Of a stretch of 64,000 bases of DNA, positions 45,254 to 54,580 are shown one piece after another. Position 1 is the stretch's first letter. Each line of letters begins with the position of its first letter. Made by a program: the position numbers and the translations under genes. The stretch is from an uncultured Acidaminococcus sp. (GTDB lineage: Bacteria > Bacillota > Negativicutes > Acidaminococcales > Acidaminococcaceae), in NCBI GenBank assembly GCA_900538365.1, contig UPXT01000002.1:23030-87029 (forward strand). The letters are read 5' to 3'. The notes beneath the pieces are model-generated. The model did not search any database. It had not been told where the DNA came from and saw only the letters and a program-made list of their open reading frames with translations.

Positions 45254-47187
45254 TATTTGACCTTGCTGCCCGAAGCAATCCCCGGCACTTCGGCAAGGAC
45301 GAGGTTTCCTTTGCCGTCGCTTGCAGCAAGGAGCATGCCGCGAGATTCAATGCCCTTGAGCTTGGCTGGTTTGAGGTTAGCCACAACGATGACATTCTTG
45401 CCAATAAGGTCCTTGGCTTCATAGTACTGGGCTATCCCGGAGACAATGGTTCGTTCGCTGCCTGCCACATCAACGGTAATCTTCATGAGCTTATCTGTCT
45501 GGGGAACCCGTTCGGCCGTTTTGATTTCAGCAACGCGGAGGTCGACTTTCTGGAAATCATCGATGGCAATTTCTTCAGGCGTAACCACACCGACATTCTT
45601 CTTTTCAGCTTTCCTAGCTTTCGGAGCTTCTTTCTGAGGCGCCTTGTCCGCTTCCACTTCAATGCGCGGGAAAATAGGCTGACCCTTCATGACTTTCGTG
45701 CCGTCAGGGAAACCGCCGTACTTCACTTCATCAAGGTCGAAGTTTTCCGGAACGGCAAGGCCGAGCTGTTCAAAAATCTTTGGTGCCGTGAAAGGCATCA
45801 TAGGCGAAATCAGGATGGCAATATTGCGAACGGCATCAGCAAGGTTATACATCACAGCTTCAAGACGGTCCTTTTGCGCAGGATCCTTGGCAAGGATCCA
45901 CGGTGTCGTTACGTCAATGTACTTATTGGCTGCACCAATGTAAGACCAGACAGCTTTCAGCGCGTCATTGATCTGGTATTCATCCATGGCCTTACGGTAA
46001 CTGGCAAGCGTTTCTTCTGCAAGGGACGCAAAAGACTTGTCATCGGCATGATCCGAAACCGTCTTATGGACAACCCCTTGATGATATTTTTCAATCATGG
46101 AAACCGTACGATACTGGAGGTTACCCAAGTCATTGGCAAGGTCCGTATTCCAGCGGCGGATGAGACCTTCCCGAGAATAATTGCCGTCGTTGCCCAGGGC
46201 AATTTCGCTGAGGAGGAAGTAACGAACGGCATCAGGACCAAATTCCTTGATGGGTTCAACAGGATCGACGACATTGCCCTTGGATTTACTCATCTTGTCT
46301 CCATTGACGACAAGCCAGCCGTGACCATAAACCTTCTTCGGCAGTTCATACCCCATGGAAAGGAGCATAGCCGGCCAAATGATGGTATGGAAACGAACGA
46401 TTTCCTTTCCTACAAGGTGCAGGTCAACCGGCCAGAAGCGATTAAATTCCTCTTCATTGCGCAGGAACCCAATCCCCGTGAAATAGCACAAAAGGGCATC
46501 GAACCAGACATAAGTGATCTGTTTTTTATCAAAAGGAACAGGAATGCCCCAATTAAAAGTGGAACGGGAAATACACAGGTCCTCCAAGCCTTGTTTCAGG
46601 AAGGCAATCATTTCGTTGCGGCGGGAAACGGGCTGGATGAAATCAGGATGATCCTCAATATGTTTAAGGATTTGGTCAGCATATTTGGACATACGGAAGA
46701 AATAGTCCTCTTCTTCCATCGTTTCCACAGGACGGCCACAGTCCGGGCAGACGCCGCCTGCTTCTTCAATCTGACGGTCCGTCCAGAAGGATTCACAGGG
46801 AACGCAGTATTTTCCGACATATTTCTTTTTATAGATATCGCCCTTATCATAGACGCGCTGCAGGATTTCCTGAACGTCCCGTTCATGTTCTGCACTGGAA
46901 GAACGCACAAAATCCGTGTAGCTGATACCCAGCATTTCCCAAAGTTTCTTGAAGTTTGCCACGATGCCGTCTACGTACTGAAGCGGCGTCATCCCATTTT
47001 CTTCTGCCTTGCGCTGGATCTTGAGGCCATGTTCATCACTGCCCGTCACGAAGCGGACATCAAACCCATTGGCCCTTTTATACCGAGCAATCGTATCAGC
47101 AATGGTCGAGCAGTACGCATGACCAATGTGCAGATTGGCACTCGGATAGTAAATCGGTGTCGTAATGAAAAAAGCTGGTTTACTCAT
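45253..47187 (-). CDS. metG: Methionyl-tRNA synthetase
   Basis: A 644-residue class I synthetase. It has the HIGH motif NLHIGHAYCS, a zinc knuckle with CVPCESFW and CPDCGRP, the KMSKS motif DKMSKSKGN, and a C-terminal tRNA-binding domain (about 540-644, DFQKVDLRVAEI) joined by a Lys/Ala-rich linker. The start overlaps the rsmI stop by eight bases. Confidence 0.97.
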   Translation of the reverse strand: MSKPAFFITTPIYYPSANLHIGHAYCSTIADTIARYKRANGFDVRFVTGSDEHGLKIQRKAEENGMTPLQYVDGIVANFKKLWEMLGISYTDFVRSSSAEHERDVQEILQRVYDKGDIYKKKYVGKYCVPCESFWTDRQIEEAGGVCPDCGRPVETMEEEDYFFRMSKYADQILKHIEDHPDFIQPVSRRNEMIAFLKQGLEDLCISRSTFNWGIPVPFDKKQITYVWFDALLCYFTGIGFLRNEEEFNRFWPVDLHLVGKEIVRFHTIIWPAMLLSMGYELPKKVYGHGWLVVNGDKMSKSKGNVVDPVEPIKEFGPDAVRYFLLSEIALGNDGNYSREGLIRRWNTDLANDLGNLQYRTVSMIEKYHQGVVHKTVSDHADDKSFASLAEETLASYRKAMDEYQINDALKAVWSYIGAANKYIDVTTPWILAKDPAQKDRLEAVMYNLADAVRNIAILISPMMPFTAPKIFEQLGLAVPENFDLDEVKYGGFPDGTKVMKGQPIFPRIEVEADKAPQKEAPKARKAEKKNVGVVTPEEIAIDDFQKVDLRVAEIKTAERVPQTDKLMKITVDVAGSERTIVSGIAQYYEAKDLIGKNVIVVANLKPAKLKGIESRGMLLAASDGKGNLVLAEVPGIASGSKVK

Positions 47188-48025
47188 CTTCTACCCCTTC
47201 TTTGACTAGTCTATTATAAAGCTCCCTTTTCGGCAGCCTATAAGCTTTAGCAATTTGCTGGAGCGCTTCTTTTTTTCCCACGCCGTCAGCCATCAGGCGG
47301 CGCACGGCGTCAAGGGGATCCCCGGTGGGGGCTTCTTCTGCCTTGGTACCGCCAGCAATGACGAGAACAAACTCGCCGCGCGGCGGCTGCTCCAAAAGAT
47401 GCGTCCTGCAGGAAGAAACCGTTCCCCGATAAAATTCTTCGTGGATTTTTGTAAGTTCCCGGGCCATGGTCATGGTCCGGTCTCCCCACGCGTCTTCAAT
47501 ATCAGAAAGCACCTCTATGATTCGGTGTGGGGCCTCGTACAGGATGATGGTTGATGGAATGTCCTTCCATTCCGTCAGCTTCTCACGACGATTCTTCCGG
47601 CTTTTGGGAAGAAAACCGCCAAAAAAGAAAGGTGTGCTCGATAGACCTGAAGCCACCAGGGCCGTCAGTGCCGCATTGGCCCCCGGTACGGGCACAACAG
47701 GTATCCCTTCGGCAATGCACATTTGGGCAATCAGTTCACCCGGATCGGAAATTCCTGGGAAGCCGGCATCGGAAACAAGGGCAATGTTTTTGCCTTCCTT
47801 TAAATGCGCCAAAAGGACAGGCCCCATTTTTTCCTTGTTATGCTCATGATAGCTCAGAAGCGTCCCATGGATTTCAAAATGATTCATAAGCTGCCGCGTA
47901 TGACGCGTGTCTTCCGCAGCGATGAAATCAGCCTCCCGAAGCATGCGCAGGGCACGGGGCGTCATATCTTCCAAGTTCCCAATGGGTGTTGCACAAAGAT
48001 ATAAGGTTCCAACCGACTCAGCCAT
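47180..48025 (-). CDS. rsmI: 16S rRNA 2'-O-ribose methyltransferase RsmI
   Basis: A 281-residue SAM-dependent methyltransferase acting on C1402 of 16S rRNA. GTLYLCATPIGNLEDMTPRA, AEDTRHTRQLMNHF, SDAGFPGISDPGE and PGANAALTALVASGL are family motifs. I chose the ATG at 48025; GGAG lies upstream and the start overlaps the preceding methyltransferase stop by eight bases. Confidence 0.95.
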   Translation of the reverse strand: MAESVGTLYLCATPIGNLEDMTPRALRMLREADFIAAEDTRHTRQLMNHFEIHGTLLSYHEHNKEKMGPVLLAHLKEGKNIALVSDAGFPGISDPGELIAQMCIAEGIPVVPVPGANAALTALVASGLSSTPFFFGGFLPKSRKNRREKLTEWKDIPSTIILYEAPHRIIEVLSDIEDAWGDRTMTMARELTKIHEEFYRGTVSSCRTHLLEQPPRGEFVLVIAGGTKAEEAPTGDPLDAVRRLMADGVGKKEALQQIAKAYRLPKRELYNRLVKEGVEDE

Positions 48026-48746
48026 GGACCCACTCCTTTCCTTCATAATAAGCAAGGGCATCTTGGCTCAAACTGCCGTCCTTCTGGTACATGACAAGGG
48101 GTGGCAGAACCGTAAGCCCTCCCCGGCCCCCTTTTTGAAACTCCGCCAGAAAAATCCACGCGCCCCGGTCAGCATAGGAGTGGACCCACTGGAGCCGCTT
48201 GATTTCAAGATGATATTGATCGGCCAAGCGCAGGGCATCCGTAAACCGGTCAGGAAGCTGGACCATAGCGAGGCGCCCCCGTGTCTTTAAGGCAAAAGCA
48301 GCGGCTTTGATGAAGTCTTCTAACGTAACGCCCACTTCATGGCAGGCTTCGGTCATGAGCTGGCGCTGCCTTCCGCCAATGCGGTAAGGGGGATTCATAT
48401 AAACAAGGTCCATCGTATCCGGCTTTAGATAGCCTCGATAAGCCAGGATATCCCCAAGAAGCGGCGTGACCTGCTGCTCAAGGCCATTTTCCTTTACACT
48501 GCGTGCTAAAAGCTCAATGACATGGGGATTTTTGTCCACTGCAAGAACAGACTGGGCCCCCCTATTTGCAGCAAGAAGGGAAATGGCACCGGTCCCGCAG
48601 CCAAGCTCAAGGACCCTGGCCTTTTTCACCATATGGGGAAACGCGGCCAAAAAGACCGCGTCAGTCGTAAAGGAAAATTCTTTTTCGTCCTGCCAAATCC
48701 GGAGATTTCCGCGGGGCAGGCTGTCAAGGCGTTCCGTTTCAATCAT
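48018..48746 (-). CDS. tRNA1(Val) (adenine-N6)-methyltransferase-like protein
   Basis: A 242-residue class I methyltransferase with the SAM site VLELGCGTGAISLLAA and the N6-adenine motif YMNPPYRIGG. Together these indicate a TrmN6/YabB-type enzyme that methylates A37 of a tRNA. The ATG at 48746 overlaps the ricT stop by eight bases (ATGATTGA); a longer frame to 48842 overlaps ricT and has no support. It holds the yabB position of the Bacillus gene order. Confidence 0.88.
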   Translation of the reverse strand: MIETERLDSLPRGNLRIWQDEKEFSFTTDAVFLAAFPHMVKKARVLELGCGTGAISLLAANRGAQSVLAVDKNPHVIELLARSVKENGLEQQVTPLLGDILAYRGYLKPDTMDLVYMNPPYRIGGRQRQLMTEACHEVGVTLEDFIKAAAFALKTRGRLAMVQLPDRFTDALRLADQYHLEIKRLQWVHSYADRGAWIFLAEFQKGGRGGLTVLPPLVMYQKDGSLSQDALAYYEGKEWVHG

Positions 48747-49584
48747 CACTCTTGGCGGCTTCGACGATTTCGTCCCAGCTTGCCGTAATCCGGTTGCCTG
48801 GTGACAGTTCGACCACGACCGTCTGGTCGCGGCGGGAAACATGCATGACCATGCCCTCCCCAGTGGGCGTGACGACCTTCATGCCCGGTTTGGGAACAAG
48901 GTGACTTGTTTCCTTCTTCTTCCCCTTGTTCTTACAGCAGCGGCCGCAGTACATTTCACTTTCATACTTAAGGCAGCATAGGAGTCGTCCGCAAATTCCT
49001 GAAATCTTCGTTGGATTCAGGGACAGGTTCTGCTCCTTTGCCATCTTGATGGAGACTGGTTCAAAGTCTCCAAGGAAAGTCGCACAGCACAAGGGCCGTC
49101 CGCAGCATCCGATTCCGCCCAGCATCTTTGCTTCATCGCGTACACCAATCTGGCGCAGCTCAATGCGCGTCCGGAAAACAGCAGCCAAATCCTTGACAAG
49201 ATTGCGGAAATCGATGCGCCCATCGGCTGTAAAGTAAAAGATGATTCGCCCGCCGTCAAAGGTATACTCCACATTGACAAGGCGCATTTCCAGTTTGCGG
49301 GCAGCAATCTTCTTTTCACAAATGGTGAACGCTTCTTTTTCCTTGCGGTGGTTTTCCTCCACCTTGCGGGCGTCCCGTTCATCAGCCTTGCGGATCACGC
49401 TTTTTAAGGGAGAGACGATGCTTTTTTCATCGACTTCCTGGGGACCCATGACCACTTCCCCATATTCAACACCCCGGGCCGTCTCTACAATGGCATGGTC
49501 GCCTTTTTGCAGATCAAAGCTGCCAGGGGCAAAATAATAGATTTTCCCGGCTCGTTTGAACCGGATTCCAACAATCGTAACCAC
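48739..49584 (-). CDS. ricT: PSP1 domain regulatory iron-sulfur protein RicT
   Basis: A 281-residue PSP1-domain protein (YaaT). Cysteine clusters IGCCGRPLCCATFL, CGRLLCCLKYE and YCGRCCK match the iron-sulfur ligands of RicT. In Bacillus it works with RicA and RicF in RNase Y-dependent RNA maturation. The C-terminal 60 residues hold a small beta domain. It lies between holB and the tRNA methyltransferase gene, the usual place. Confidence 0.93.
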   Translation of the reverse strand: MVTIVGIRFKRAGKIYYFAPGSFDLQKGDHAIVETARGVEYGEVVMGPQEVDEKSIVSPLKSVIRKADERDARKVEENHRKEKEAFTICEKKIAARKLEMRLVNVEYTFDGGRIIFYFTADGRIDFRNLVKDLAAVFRTRIELRQIGVRDEAKMLGGIGCCGRPLCCATFLGDFEPVSIKMAKEQNLSLNPTKISGICGRLLCCLKYESEMYCGRCCKNKGKKKETSHLVPKPGMKVVTPTGEGMVMHVSRRDQTVVVELSPGNRITASWDEIVEAAKSDD

Positions 49585-49589
49585 GGTCG

Positions 49590-50570
49590 TTACTCCTTTA
49601 AAAAAGTATGGATCTCAAGAAAGAGGGCCTCAAGGATCATCCGTGTATTGACGCCCTTATTGAGCCCAAGGTAAAAACGCTCCGTTTCGAGGAGGGCTTT
49701 CTTGAGAGCAGGTAAAGTAGTTGAAGCAAAAATCGAAGCAATTCGCTCCCGTTCATCTTCATTATAAAGAAGAAGGCCGCTGCCTTCCTTGATCATCATG
49801 GCATCGCGCAAGATGAGGAGCAGCATTTCCAAAAAGGTCTGTGTCCGGTCCACATCCATATCGCCCAACCATTCAAGACGGGCAAGGCATGCCATAAGAT
49901 ATGGATCTGCAATGCCTTCCATAACGAATAGGGCACGTTCCCGCCACATGAGGGCTTCGGTCTTTGCTAAATGCAGGGCCTTTCCTGGTGAGCCATCGGA
50001 CAGGCGGGCCAGCGTATCTCCCTGCGGGATGTTTTGCTGATTCATGACACGAGCAGCTTCCTCCCGATGGAGCGGTTCAAAGCGAATCGCCATAAGCCGG
50101 CTCCGAATGGTCGGCAGGATCTGCGAAATCTCAGAAGCAATGAGGATGAAGAGCCAATATGTTGGCGGTTCCTCGAGTAGTTTCAAGAGCGAATTGGCCG
50201 CTTCTACGCGCATGCGGTCCGCCCCATCGATAAGACAGACCTTATAAGGGGAAAGGACGGGCGCGTAGACCGCCTTTTTCTCCACATCCTTGATTTGCTC
50301 AATCAAGATATCGTGGCGGGCCCCCTGCCCTTCTACATAGATGAAGTCAGGATGGCTTTTCCCGTTAAAAGCGCGGCAGCTGCGGCAGTGGCAGACATCA
50401 TCGGTGGGATCATCCAGACAGAGAAAGCTCCGGGCAAATTCAAGGGCAAGTTTTTTCTTGCCAATGCCGTCGGGACCATAAAAAAGGAGAGAAGGTGTTT
50501 TTCGCTCTCCTTGGAGCATGTTTCCCAAAAATATCTTATTGGTTTCATGACCAAAAATTTTTTTCCACAT
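49590..50570 (-). CDS. holB: DNA polymerase III delta-prime subunit
   Basis: A 326-residue AAA+ clamp-loader subunit. It has the P-loop FYGPDGIGKKKLALEFA, the zinc-finger stretch with CLDD..CHCRSC, and LIDGADRMRVEAANSLLKLLEEPP. The sensor-1 region ends PTIRSRLMAIRF. It loads the sliding clamp with other subunits. GAAGGA precedes the ATG. Confidence 0.93.
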   Translation of the reverse strand: MWKKIFGHETNKIFLGNMLQGERKTPSLLFYGPDGIGKKKLALEFARSFLCLDDPTDDVCHCRSCRAFNGKSHPDFIYVEGQGARHDILIEQIKDVEKKAVYAPVLSPYKVCLIDGADRMRVEAANSLLKLLEEPPTYWLFILIASEISQILPTIRSRLMAIRFEPLHREEAARVMNQQNIPQGDTLARLSDGSPGKALHLAKTEALMWRERALFVMEGIADPYLMACLARLEWLGDMDVDRTQTFLEMLLLILRDAMMIKEGSGLLLYNEDERERIASIFASTTLPALKKALLETERFYLGLNKGVNTRMILEALFLEIHTFLKE

Positions 50571-50618
50571 CGTGATGTTCCTTCTATTATATTACACAAC
50601 AAGTAGACTATACCCCAT

Positions 50619-51236
50619 TTAGAGAAATTTTTCCACTTTTTTTATCAGGGTACGGGTGATACTGTCAGGGTCCCCCTCCCCATCAATGAGGAGGATGCGT
50701 TCAGGATAACGGGCAGAAAGCGAAAGATAGCCCTGCCGGATCGTTTCCTGAAAGGAGAGTCCCTGAGCCTCAAACTTATCCGTTACTCCTCTGGCTTGCC
50801 GCCGGGTCAAAAGGATGCGGGGGTCCCCATCAATGAGGAACGTAACATCCGGCATAAGCCCTGCAGAACCAAAAAGGGAGAGGCGTTCCAGTTCATCAAG
50901 ATCCATCCCGCCCAAGAGGCCTTGGTAAACGAGGGTTGAATCACTGAAACGGTCGCAGATGACAACTTTTCCCGCTTTCAGGCTGGGGCGAATGACCTTA
51001 TCCACATGGTCCGCCCGGGCCGCCACATGAAGCAGGCTTTCCACCCGTTTGCTCATAGTGATCTCTGGGGAAAGGGCAAGGCTGCGCAGCGTCTCCGCAA
51101 GGTCCGTCCCGCCCGGTTCCCGGGTGAGGACAACCTCTAGGCCTATTTTCTCAAGATAAGCACCCAGCCGTTTGGCCTGCGTCGTCTTGCCGCTGCCGTC
51201 GGGGCCTTCCAACGTAATAAAGAATCCTTTTTTCAT
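50619..51236 (-). CDS. tmk: Thymidylate kinase
   Basis: A 205-residue kinase making dTDP from dTMP. The P-loop is LEGPDGSGKTTQ, followed by LTREPGGTDLAE and VICDRFSDSTLVYQG. A basic lid loop, RRQARGVTDKFE, is visible. The ATG overlaps the decarboxylase stop by four bases. yaaQ/darA and yaaR, which follow tmk in Bacillus, are absent. Confidence 0.95.
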   Translation of the reverse strand: MKKGFFITLEGPDGSGKTTQAKRLGAYLEKIGLEVVLTREPGGTDLAETLRSLALSPEITMSKRVESLLHVAARADHVDKVIRPSLKAGKVVICDRFSDSTLVYQGLLGGMDLDELERLSLFGSAGLMPDVTFLIDGDPRILLTRRQARGVTDKFEAQGLSFQETIRQGYLSLSARYPERILLIDGEGDPDSITRTLIKKVEKFL

Positions 51237-52675
51237 TTTATGACCTCGATTTCTCTAAGGGAGGGATCATGGGGCCCGCTGACAAAGAGCTTCTTTTCCT
51301 GCATGAGACGAGCGTAGGCAATAAGCTCTTTGGTAATGACTTCTCCCGGCATGATCAAGGGAATCCCCGGAGGATAAAAACTGATGGTTTCCGCAATGAT
51401 ACGGCCTTGCGCCTTTTCAAAGCAAATCCGTTCATGAGGCGCGAAGAAGGCATCCCGCGGTAGGAGGCGTCGTTCCGGAATCTTTGAAAGGACAGCCGCT
51501 GGTGCTAAATTCCGTACCGGTTTCCGGTTTTTTTCCAGCGTTTCCCGGATAAGGACGGCCTTCTTAGCAAATTCTGCCTGGTCATCGGCATAAGTAACAA
51601 GAAAGAGCACGTGATCTTCATCAACAAGCTCAACGGCAATTTTTTCGCGGCGCAGAATTTCCGCCGCTTCCGGTCCCGTAAGCCCCAGGGCACTGGTCAT
51701 GATCGTGACCTTCCCCAGGTCCATGGCCGCAACGCCGCCCTTGCCGATCAGTTCATCTGTAAGGACAGGAAGACCGTCAATCTTTTTAAGTTCTTCGCGG
51801 AGAAGCGCCGCTGCGCGAAGGGAGGCTTCCGCCATGGCTTTTCCCCGTTGGGACAGCTGGAAACGGGCCGCGTCAAGGGAGCCCATGAGCAGATAATTGG
51901 GGCTGGTTGTCGTCACAAGGCTCATCGCCCGTTCCATAGTTTCCGCGTCAATGCGGGCATAGGAAACTTGAAGAAGCGAGCACTGCGTCATGGCACCGAC
52001 GATCTTATGGGTACTTTGTGCCGCCGCATCAGCGCCGCACTGCATGGCGCTTTTAGGAAGCATGGGCGAAAATCCAAGATGGGGTCCATGCGCTTCATCA
52101 ACAAGGAGCAGCACCCCTTTTTTATGACAGATCTTGGCGATTTTCTCCGTATCGGCAGCAAGTCCAAAATAATTCGGTGTCGTAAGAAAAACCGCCTTGA
52201 TATCAGGATCCTTGACAAGGGCAGCTTCCACCTGTTCCGGCTTAAGCTGCAGCGTCATGCGCCACGACTCATCATAACAAGGCGCCAGCGCAATCGGTTC
52301 CAAGCCGCCGAGAATGAGACCGCCCAGAACGGATTTATGGCTGTTTCTGGGAACAAGGATCTTATCCCCAGGACGCAACGCGCCAAGGAGCATACCATGA
52401 ATGATACCCGTCGTGCCATTGACGCCAAAAAAGCAGCGATCTGCCCCATAAAGCGCTGCCGCCAACGTTTCTGCGTCTTTGATTGCACCTTCCGGATGGT
52501 GGATGTCGTCCAGTTCTTCCATAAGTGATACGTCAGATAAAAGGGCATTTTCCCCCAATAGGTCCTTGAGGTCCTCATCGGCACCGCGTCCGCCCTTATG
52601 GCCCGGTGTATGAAGGGGGTATACATGATCTTCCCGATAAGCCTTCATGGCCTCGAGGAGTGGTTTTGTGAGCAT
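51233..52675 (-). CDS. Orn/Lys/Arg decarboxylase family PLP enzyme
   Basis: A 480-residue fold-type I PLP enzyme of the YaaO class. It opens with HTPGHKGGRGADEDL, has FFGVNGTTGIIHGMLLG, the PLP-adjacent Asp-His in LLVDEAHGPHLGF, and the PLP lysine in QSTHKIVGAMTQ. The C-terminal domain has FYPPGIPLIMPGE. It is shorter than the inducible decarboxylases and lacks their N-terminal wing domain. It probably decarboxylates arginine, lysine or ornithine; which one is not readable. I chose the ATG at 52675 after GGAGG. It opens the tmk-holB-ricT block. Confidence 0.9.
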   Translation of the reverse strand: MLTKPLLEAMKAYREDHVYPLHTPGHKGGRGADEDLKDLLGENALLSDVSLMEELDDIHHPEGAIKDAETLAAALYGADRCFFGVNGTTGIIHGMLLGALRPGDKILVPRNSHKSVLGGLILGGLEPIALAPCYDESWRMTLQLKPEQVEAALVKDPDIKAVFLTTPNYFGLAADTEKIAKICHKKGVLLLVDEAHGPHLGFSPMLPKSAMQCGADAAAQSTHKIVGAMTQCSLLQVSYARIDAETMERAMSLVTTTSPNYLLMGSLDAARFQLSQRGKAMAEASLRAAALLREELKKIDGLPVLTDELIGKGGVAAMDLGKVTIMTSALGLTGPEAAEILRREKIAVELVDEDHVLFLVTYADDQAEFAKKAVLIRETLEKNRKPVRNLAPAAVLSKIPERRLLPRDAFFAPHERICFEKAQGRIIAETISFYPPGIPLIMPGEVITKELIAYARLMQEKKLFVSGPHDPSLREIEVIK

Positions 52676-52784
52676 AGGGATTCCTCCTTGCATAACACTT
52701 AATTTTACCATATGTTTTAGTGAAAAGGAACATGAAGGAAAGCATAAAGGCAGGCTAAGGCAAGAATTGATGCTGTCAATTCGC

Positions 52785-53042
52785 GCGGATCGATTTCGGA
52801 GAAATTGAGTTCAGTGGCAAAATACGAAGGCGGGCAATGCTGAAAATATAGAGTGCGCTATTTGATTTCGTCTTTGTAATCGTATGATCGATTGTATTTT
52901 TTAGGATTGCATTGCTTAACATTCTCCCGGATAAATGCCCTAACTCATTTAAAGTATACTAACCACCATAAGAAATGTATCCTAAAAAAGCCCCAAACCG
53001 AGCTCGTATCTACGTTCGGTTCAGGGCTCACGTCACGGTCTT
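52785..53042 (+). repeat. Intergenic repeat family, copy B (3' part)
   Basis: This segment matches copy C (63571-63843) almost base for base: GCGGATCGATTTCGGAGAAAT, AAAATACGAAGGC, GTGCGCTATTTGATTTCGTC, TAAATGCCCTAACTCATT and the closing hairpin. A 14-base deletion relative to copy C lies near 52890. The hairpin (52989-53029) has two mismatches compared with the perfect one in copy C. On the minus strand it is followed by TTTTTTAGG, so it can act as a second terminator after pyrE. Confidence 0.85.
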
Positions 53043-53151
53043 TTGCCCTGGAGACGGCGAAAGCCGTTCCGCTTTCGATGGGCCAAAACCGCTAATCGCA
53101 AGACGCTGCCAACGCGATTCGGCTTACGGACCGTGTAATCGAAAAATTGAT

Positions 53152-53187
53152 TCGGCGCCACGACCGATAGGGAGACGGTTTGACGCC
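53152..53187 (-). repeat. Intergenic repeat family, inverted core fragment near copy B
   Basis: Read on the minus strand this is GGCGTCAAACCGTCTCCCT followed by CGGTCGTGG, the same core that opens copies A (41125) and C (63342), here inverted relative to the rest of copy B. Between 53043 and 53151 lie short hairpins such as CGGC-GAAA-GCCG and no gene I can support. Confidence 0.7.
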
Positions 53188-53234
53188 GGCCTTACGGCCT
53201 TTTCGTACCACAGCATTACAGCATTTTCCAATAA

Positions 53235-53266
53235 ACAAAAACTGCGGAGCCAAGCTCCGCAGTTTT
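53235..53266 (-). terminator. Terminator after pyrE, end of the pyr operon
   Basis: A perfect 13-base-pair stem (AAAACTGCGGAGC / GCTCCGCAGTTTT) with a three-base loop, then TTTTGTTTA on the minus strand. Confidence 0.9.
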
Positions 53267-53273
53267 CCATTTC

Positions 53274-53846
53274 TTACTTTCCCGTCCGGCCGCGCTGGGT
53301 CAGGGGTGTCCCCTCTTTACACATGGGGCACTCTTCCGGTTTGTAGGTTTCTACGTCAAGACGCAGGAGCGGTTCCGTGCGAACACCAAAGTCCACTTTG
53401 CCGCCGCTGCGGTCTACGAGAAGGCCGACGCCAACGGGAACGCCGCCTTCGCTTTTTACGACATCAAGCACTTCCCGGACGCTGCCGCCGGTCGTTACAA
53501 TATCTTCTACAACAAGGACACGGGTTCCCGGTTTGATGGCAAAGCCCCTTTTGAAGGTCATCTTACCATTGACACGTTCCGTAAAGAAGAATCTCGTGCC
53601 CAGGTTCTTTGCCACTTCATAGGCAAGGAGAATGCCGCCCGTCATCGGACCGACAACAAGTTCCACATTGTCATTGATGAACCGGCTGGCAATTTCCTTA
53701 CAGAGCTGCTCCGTGTATTCCGGACGCTGCAGGACATTGAATTTTTCCACGTAGATGAGGCTGTGCAGTCCACTCGTGAGAAGAAAATGGCCATGCATCA
53801 CAGCATTGGTTTCTTCGAGCATACTCAGGACACTTTTGTTATTCAT
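53274..53846 (-). CDS. pyrE: Orotate phosphoribosyltransferase
   Basis: A 190-residue enzyme joining orotate to PRPP. The PRPP loop is VLVVEDIVTTGGSV, with GPMTGGILLAYEVA upstream. The C-terminus has Cys-containing ECPMCKEG, common in this PyrE group. The ATG at 53846 overlaps the pyrF stop by eight bases (ATGAATAA). It is the last gene of the pyr operon. Confidence 0.95.
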   Translation of the reverse strand: MNNKSVLSMLEETNAVMHGHFLLTSGLHSLIYVEKFNVLQRPEYTEQLCKEIASRFINDNVELVVGPMTGGILLAYEVAKNLGTRFFFTERVNGKMTFKRGFAIKPGTRVLVVEDIVTTGGSVREVLDVVKSEGGVPVGVGLLVDRSGGKVDFGVRTEPLLRLDVETYKPEECPMCKEGTPLTQRGRTGK

Positions 53847-54567
53847 GAAGGGCACCTTCCATTTCTTTCAAAATCCGATTGACCGCGTCAATCTTGTTTT
53901 CCGCTTTCGTAATGGGCCGACCGACCACAAGATGGGTCGCCCCATTTTTAAGGGCCATACTAGGCGTTGCAATGCGGCTTTGATCATTGGCTGCCGCCCA
54001 AGTCGGACGGACACCAGGCGTCACAATGAGAAAATCACTGCCGCAGACCTTGCGGATGCTTTCTGCTTCCCGCGGGGAAGCAACGACCCCACTAAGGCCG
54101 CTTTCTTTAGCAAGCGCCGCCAGGGCAAGGACTTCCTCGCCAATGGACTTTTCATAACCAAGAGGCGCCCACTGCGCTTCATCCATACTCGTAAGGATCG
54201 TCACAGCAATGAGTTTCGGTGCCGGTACACCGAGTTTTTCCGCTGCTTCCCCAATGGCTTTCATGCCTTCTGCCATCATTTTGGGTCCGCCAACAGCGTG
54301 GACATTCATGATGTCCGCCCCAAGACGCGTCAGGACGGCAAGACTGTGGGCCACTGTATTGGGAATATCCTGGAGCTTGAGGTCAAGGAAAACCTTTTTG
54401 CCCCGTTCCTTTAGATAGGAAACAATGGCTGGGCCTTCACTGTAAAAAAGCTCCATCCCTACTTTATAAAATGTAACTGCATCCCCTAGTTCCTCAACAA
54501 GGGCCTTGGCTTCTTTTCCTGTAGGAAAATCAAGGGCCACAATCAGACGGTCTTTTGCGTTCGTCAT
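53839..54567 (-). CDS. pyrF: Orotidine 5'-phosphate decarboxylase
   Basis: A 242-residue enzyme making UMP from OMP. The catalytic D-x-K-x-x-D motif is DLKLQDIPNT, and the opening RLIVALDFPTGKEA is typical of group I PyrF. VTPGVRP forms the phosphate site. I chose the ATG at 54567 after AAGGAG; the frame runs further upstream through pyrD without meaning. Confidence 0.96.
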   Translation of the reverse strand: MTNAKDRLIVALDFPTGKEAKALVEELGDAVTFYKVGMELFYSEGPAIVSYLKERGKKVFLDLKLQDIPNTVAHSLAVLTRLGADIMNVHAVGGPKMMAEGMKAIGEAAEKLGVPAPKLIAVTILTSMDEAQWAPLGYEKSIGEEVLALAALAKESGLSGVVASPREAESIRKVCGSDFLIVTPGVRPTWAAANDQSRIATPSMALKNGATHLVVGRPITKAENKIDAVNRILKEMEGALHE

Positions 54568-54580
54568 TTTATCCTTCTCC

